From Heliocidaris erythrogramma (taxonomy: Eukaryota > Echinodermata > Echinoidea > Camarodonta > Echinometridae), in NCBI GenBank assembly GCA_025617745.1, contig CM046859.1, positions 30,276,744 through 30,340,743 on the forward strand: DNA of 64,000 nt, given 5' to 3'. A program made the translations under genes and the position numbers. The notes beneath the pieces are model-generated. The model was not told the origin of the DNA, ran no database searches, and saw nothing but the letters and a program-made list of their open reading frames with translations. Shown here in pieces: positions 59,151-64,000 of the stretch (positions within the stretch are counted from its first letter, which is position 1; the number at the start of each line of letters is the position of its first letter).

Positions 59151-59439
59151 ACTTAGGTGCGGAGATAGATATCCCGAATCAGGACGATTACGTCAGCCGC
59201 CCGGTCCCTGCGCTTATTGCACATAGTACGGGTCAAGCGCTGGCTTCAATTTCTGGGCTACCTCAAGCCTAGTGGATGTTTTACCAGACTGCAGACTTCT
59301 GTTGAGGCCTTTCCAGAGGCACCTCTTGTTTTTCTCGCCGGGCGTAGACTCCCTCAGAGTATGGATTCCATTACCGAGGGAGATCAGACGTCTACTCGCC
59401 CCTTGGGCAGACATGACGTTTTTTGCTCGGGGCAAACCC

Positions 59440-60140
59440 CTCCGCGTCCCTCTTCCGTCAGTATCCATCTCGACGGACGCGGCCATTGTGGAGAACTGGT
59501 CTCATCTGCGCACCATTCCCCATATCAATGTGCTGGAGATGCGGGCGGCCTTCTTGTCGCTCCGCCATTTCAGGCACATGATTGTAGGGCGCTCCGTTCT
59601 TATCCTTACGGACAACACCACGGTTGCTGCCTACATCAATCGTCAGGGTGGAACCCGGTCAGGTTCCCTGAACTCGCTTGCCGCCCAGTTATGGAAGTGG
59701 TGTCGGTCGAACAATACAGTTCCAATAGCCTCTTACATTCCCGGGCAAGAGAATCTCTTAGCAGACTTTCTGTCCCGGGGTAGGTGTCTCCCTTCCGAGT
59801 GGTCCCTCCATCAGGAGGTTTTCGATCTTCTTCTTGCGGCGTGGGCGCCGCTAGAGATCGATCTGTTTGCAACCGTTCTCAATCACCGTCTTCCGAGGTA
59901 CTGTTCTCGGGTTCGGGACCCGGAGGCTTGCCCCCCGTTTCTATTGATCCCTCAGGTTCTGAGAAAAATCAAGGAGGATCGAGCGTGGGTCCTGCTTATT
60001 GCCCCGCGCTGGCCGCGGAGGCCTTGGTTTCCCCTACTCCTGTCCCTCCTGGAGGGGCAGCCGTTTCCGCTCCCTCTGAGGCCAGACCTGGTGTCGCAGC
60101 CTCTTCGGGGATCCTCCATGGTCGGCCCGAGACTCTTCAC
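59440..60140 (+). mobile_element. DIRS RNase H and downstream region (fossil)
   Basis: An RNase H domain is recognisable (STDA ... N-V-L-E-M-R-A ... T-D-N-T-T ... G-Q-E-N-L-L-A-D-F-L-S-R), followed by 'E-I-D-L-F-A-T' and 'P-R-W-P-R-R-P-W-F-P', a region that usually follows RNase H in DIRS elements. Confidence 0.85.
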
Positions 60141-60189
60141 TTGACCACCTGGCCGTTATCGGGGGGTGACGCTAGGGCCTCGGGTCTCT

Positions 60190-61015
60190 CCGAGAGAGCC
60201 TCTCATTTTAAAACTTAGAGTCGTGGAGAGTCCACGAGATCTCTTTACAACTCCCGCCTGGAGGCCTTTTCAGTTTGGTGCGAAGATCTCGGGATTTCAC
60301 CCCGTGAGGCTTCTGTAGGCACGATTGCAGATTTTCTGATCTCCCTTTTTGATAAGGGTAGATCGCTTTCCACTATCCGTGGATATCGATCTGCCATCGC
60401 CGCCACTCACGTTGGCTAGATTGCTGAGATCGTTCTTCTTACAACGACCAGCAAATCCTAAGTTGTCTCCTGCGTGGAGTCTACCTAAAGTTTTGGATGC
60501 GTTATCAAAGCCTCCCTTTGAACCTATGAGCAAGGCTTCTCTCCATCAGGTAACTGTCAAGACCATTTTTCTTATGGCCATAGCTTCAAAGCCGTCCTTT
60601 GTAGCTAAAAATCAACGGCTTCCTCCGGTCCGGTTGAGGTATTTTTCAGTCCTCTGTCAGACTTTTTCTCAGTCAAGGAGGACAAGGTTTGGTGCCCGGT
60701 GAGGGCGCTAAAATGGTACTTAGACAAGACCAAAGTTTGCCGCTCGGGCGAGCAACTTTCCTTATTACTCGCGAACCTTTCTCTCCTGCTTCTAAAGAAT
60801 CCATTTCTAGATGGATTGTTGAGGCCATCCAGGCCGCTGGTCCCGGGGCCCTTCTCTCGGGTAGTAAGCCTAGAGCGCATGATACCAGAAGCATTAGCAC
60901 TTCTTGGGCGCTTTTTCACGGTATTGCCCTAGAAGACATTTTGAGGGCCGCCTTTTGGCGGTCTCCCAATTATTTTACTTCTTTTTATCTGAAGCGCGGT
61001 TTGCGACTTCGTCAC
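60190..61015 (+). mobile_element. DIRS tyrosine recombinase region (fossil)
   Basis: It resembles the DIRS tyrosine recombinase. There is an N-terminal core-binding part ('T-I-A-D-F-L-I-S-L-F') and a C-terminal catalytic part with H-D-T-R and 'F-T-S-F-Y-L', the family's H-x-x-R and tyrosine motifs. This replaces the integrase of LTR retrotransposons. Confidence 0.8.
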
Positions 61016-61094
61016 TGAGGGCAGCAGCTTCTGTTGTTACCCCGCGTTAGCCTCCTTCCCTTGGGACATGCCACCCTGGATTTTTATCTGTGCT

Positions 61095-61196
61095 GGTCTA
61101 GCATAATAGGTAGATACATCAATTTATTGTAGTAAATCAGTAAAATCCTACCTGATTTTATTATTTGCTAAATAAGTTGATGTATCTACCTATGTC
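61095..61196 (+). repeat. DIRS internal complementary region
   Basis: The first half ('gcataataggtagatacatc', 'aatttattgtagtaaat') is complementary to the outer left terminus. The second half ('cagtaaaatcctacctgatt', 'aagttgatgtatctacct') is complementary to the outer right terminus. In DIRS elements this region is thought to template joining of the ends into a circle. It defines the element ends as about 55806 and 61595. Confidence 0.85.
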
Positions 61197-61260
61197 CCTC
61201 CCACCGTCCCCTCTCCTTGCCCAGCAACATGTCCTAAGCGTTGTTTCTGGCAGCTCGTTA

Positions 61261-61595
61261 GAGGAAGATGGCGGGCGTGCGCTCACGCAGGTGACATAGC
61301 GGGGTGGGGTGGGGCGTGGGCGTGCGCGTGGGCGTGCGCGAATGTGACTTAAGTTTCTCGGTGGTGGCGTAGTTTGGGTCAACTAGCCAGTGCCGTATAT
61401 AGAGAGAGTCTGGCCAACTCGGTTTCAGTTTGGTAGCAACATGGCGTATATTCCTTACCTAACAAAGGAATATGCGCCATGTTGTTACCCAACTGGAGCC
61501 GAGTTGGCTCTATCTATATACGGCACTGCAACTAGCATAATGGGTAGATACATCGACTTATTTAGCAAATAATAAAATCAGGTAGGATTTTACTG
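61261..61595 (+). repeat. DIRS right inverted terminal repeat, interrupted by a hAT MITE
   Basis: Reverse complement of the left repeat ('gaggaagatggcgggcgtgc', 'tctcggtggtggcgtagttt'), interrupted by 141 bp (61388-61528) plus one copy of the duplicated target. It ends at '...ggattttactg'. Confidence 0.85.
61388..61528. mobile_element. hAT-type palindromic MITE, 141 bp, in the DIRS right repeat
   Basis: The 8-bp duplication CAACTAGC lies at 61380-61387 and 61529-61536. The ends are 'cagtgccgtatata' and 'tatatacggcactg'. The two halves pair along almost their whole length (about 65-70 bp arms). The uninterrupted left terminal repeat shows the empty site with a single copy of the target. Confidence 0.92.
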
Positions 61596-62070
61596 TTTGG
61601 CACTCGTTGCTTTGTAACTTCTCAAATATTCACTGTATAGCCTCTCCATTTTTACATGGTAAATGATATCAATAGTAGGCTACAAAACAACTTATTTGAC
61701 ACAATCACTATATATTTTTAGTTTTTATGCAAATATTAATTAAAATGAGGTATTTGAACAGGATGAGGTGGGACAACATGGAGGTGAACTGGGACAAAAC
61801 TCTTAAATTCTAAAATCACCCTTTTCTGGTAGTTGTCTAAAAGAAGTCACGTAAGTCCTGGAAATGTCAAAGGTAATATATCGCTTTAAGAAAAATTGCT
61901 GAGGAGTCACTTGTAAAGTTGAATTAAAAATTACTGGATGAAATGAGCGTTTTGTAAATTTGGATAAAATTGAAACAAATCAACACCAAATTGGACCGCA
62001 AGAAGTTTATCATACTAAAAATTATGTTATGAAAGTTAGAAAGGTAAGAAAATTGTTTTTCTTTACATAC

Positions 62071-62105
<35 letters not shown>

Positions 62106-63795
62106 GGGGGGGGGGGGCAAACCATCAAAGAGCACATTGCGGTTTTCATTTCATGGGGTTTGATACCCCCTTCCCGATGGAAAATTTTGTCAGTTTTTTA
62201 AATAATTTTGGAATGTACATTCATAGCTCTTCATTCTGACAAAATTTGGTCCCTGGGCTTCAAGGGGGAAAATTTACCCCGATATTTAGGGGCCGTCTGA
62301 CACCCCATCCCGACGGAAATTTGTCAGTTTTTTGCGTTTTGTAATGTCCAGTCATACTACTTCCTACTGACGAAGTTTGGTGCATGGGGAAGATGCGGAG
62401 AAATCGACCCGACTTTGGGGCTTCTTTTGGGGGCTCTGGGGGTTAAACCCGACAGCTACGGTCAGGCTGACAACCTTTTCGTCAAGGACTTATATGGTAT
62501 AAGGAACTTTAAGGGGTCAAATCTTATGGGTATACTGGGGCGAGTAATATCGGGACAGGCTCCCAGACTATAAGGCCTATGGCACAACAAACGTTGTCCA
62601 AGGGTTAGCCTTCACCTTGTTGGGGGTTGATGGTAAATGGTGTTGGGTCTAGTATAGGGCCCTTGGCTGTCCCTCCAATCACCTATCACAATGTCTAGGC
62701 CGTTGGTCAACCAGCCGTCCATTCTCCAGAGGCAGATGGGATCTGAGATTGCACTGTACCTGAATAAAATCAGAACAGATGCATATGTTTATAGAGCTGG
62801 AGATACACTTCATCTTCATTATCATAATAATGGTTTGTTTATTCTATAAAATTAACAAGCAAAATGATAATAATACTGATAAAGAAAACCTGTCTTTGAC
62901 GGACAAACACAATAATCACTCTACAAATTAATCCCTCTTCAAAGAAAATAATTTGTATAATCACAGGTACCATGGTTCCGCGTTGTTACGTCGACCATTT
63001 CTACAAATAATTTAACATACTAAAACTTACCGATATTAATAAACACCAACAAAGCATATGTATATACAGATGTACACACAACTTATTTTTTGAAGAAATT
63101 TTGTCTTTTGCACTTCTTTTCTTTTGCAACTCCTATTCTTCTTTTCTCCCCCCTCTTTTTGTCTTCTCTCCAATCAAGCTCAGCGGTTTAAGAATGCTTT
63201 GCTTTTTTATGTAGATGTTTTGAGTGTATAGTTTTTATCTCGCTCTAAGCTATTAGAGGCGTGTCCTCCAATTATATATGTACTACGATGAATTTATATC
63301 TTGTCACATTTTGTTTAAAAATTACATGTACATCATTTTGTTCATTCATTACTTTGTATAATTATATTTGAAAATTGAGAAATAAATGTCTTAAACTAAT
63401 AACCCTACATGCATGGAGACCTACAGGGGCACTGCTAAACCCTTTTTTTAAATCTGAAGGGGGCGGGGGGACGAATCTGCCAAAAGATTGCCAAAACATC
63501 ACAAACATGCATGCAGCTAAAAATTTCAAACTTATTGACAAGGTTTAAAAAAGATGCTCAGATTTTCACCCCCCATTTTTCTCCGAATTGCCGACAAGCC
63601 ACCTCTCCAACCACGGCCCTGCATACATATAACATTATGGTAATATATATATATATTAATATTACTATAATATTACTTTAATATTCATTTTCCTGAAGAA
63701 GCCTTATAGGCGAAATATTGAACCTTTTGTGTCTAACGGAGTAATTTATTCTGTGTCTCGCTCTATTTCTATTAATCTCCGTCGCAGAACTTTTG

Positions 63796-63840
<45 letters not shown>

Positions 63841-64000
63841 GCAGAACTTTTATAGATATGAAATATATCTATGATTGAAATGGAGAAGAAAAAAGACAAA
63901 TTGTTGTGCTATTTTTAAAACCATGTAATGATTTTGACTTGAAAAGAGCTCGGAAATGGGGAGGAGGGATGGGTGACAGTTTTACCCTCACTGTATTTCG
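61596..64000. other. Right-hand flank, unassigned
   Basis: No coding exon is supported. A T run followed by a G run (about 62074-62116) creates spurious frames. 62160-62780 is less AT-rich and has internal repeated phrases ('cccttcccgatgg' and 'ccccatcccgacgg', each followed by an 'aaatttgtcagttttttt'-like stretch), and may be an unrecognised repeat. 63690-63720 contains 'cctgaagaagccttataggc', possibly a Penelope-like or LINE-related word. Confidence 0.4.
63799..63835. repeat. (AT)n microsatellite with duplicated flanks
   Basis: About 37 bases of alternating T and A lie between two copies of 'ccgtcgcagaactttt' (about 63779 and 63836). Confidence 0.85.

Larger units (their letters stand above)
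55806..61595 (+). mobile_element. DIRS-type tyrosine-recombinase retrotransposon (fossil)
   Basis: About 5.8 kb long. In order it has a left inverted terminal repeat, a gag-like region, reverse transcriptase, RNase H, a downstream DIRS-specific region, a tyrosine recombinase, an internal complementary region and a right inverted terminal repeat. Base composition is much more GC-rich than the surrounding DNA. No target-site duplication is seen, as expected for tyrosine-recombinase integration. The coding region is broken at several points, so the copy is inactive. The two terminal repeats differ at some sites and by small indels, which suggests moderate age. A hAT-type palindrome has inserted into the right repeat. 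Confidence 0.9.

Noticed and set aside
62074-62116. Retroposed poly(A) tail
   Set aside because: The T run passes directly into a G run and there is no recognisable retroposed body next to it, so it is treated as simple sequence.
1-64000. OvoB (PLP-dependent lyase) or another ovothiol pathway gene
   Set aside because: No exon with a PLP-enzyme lysine motif or similar signature was recognised on either strand.

Overview
The window is animal nuclear DNA, most likely from a sea urchin or a close marine invertebrate relative. Three things point that way: one long intron-rich gene for the ovothiol enzyme OvoA, AT-rich introns full of short non-autonomous transposons, and repeat families (GGATCCGCCCCTG-ended hAT-like copies, 'tatacccccgcc' elements, a DIRS retroelement) of the kind known from echinoderm genomes. 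The species cannot be fixed from sequence alone.

Layout. 1-7084: upstream DNA with old transposon fragments and one possible minus-strand terminal coding exon (5107-5231). 7116-46897: the ovoA gene on the + strand, 18 coding exons with GT-AG introns whose phases fit throughout, giving a 766-residue protein. It has an N-terminal DinB-like iron-binding half (H74, H169, H173), a formylglycine-generating-enzyme-like sulfoxide synthase region, and a C-terminal SAM methyltransferase. The introns hold most of the repeats: TTAA-flanked elements, Tc1/mariner-like copies, hAT-like copies, Helentron-like elements with about 160-bp core tandem repeats, a tRNA-Lys-type SINE, a SINE whose head resembles 7SL RNA, a LINE 3' end, and a nearly identical 0.64-kb tandem duplication. 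46898-52100: the 3' flank, probably including a long 3' UTR. 52380-55340: a mosaic of tRNA-like and hAT-like repeats around a 1.65-kb TTAA-flanked element carrying a broken THAP-domain reading frame (Kolobok-like). 55806-61595: a fossil DIRS-type tyrosine-recombinase retrotransposon with inverted terminal repeats and an internal complementary region. A 141-bp hAT-type palindrome has inserted into its right terminal repeat. 61596-64000: unassigned sequence with simple repeats.

Only one host gene is well supported. OvoA joins cysteine to histidine oxidatively (5-histidylcysteine sulfoxide) and later N-methylates 5-thiohistidine. The middle step needs a separate PLP lyase (OvoB), and no gene for it is visible here. 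The remaining content is mobile-element archaeology. Its most unusual parts are the 7SL-like SINE, the clustered palindromic insertions at 53785-53925, and the preserved DIRS replication architecture.
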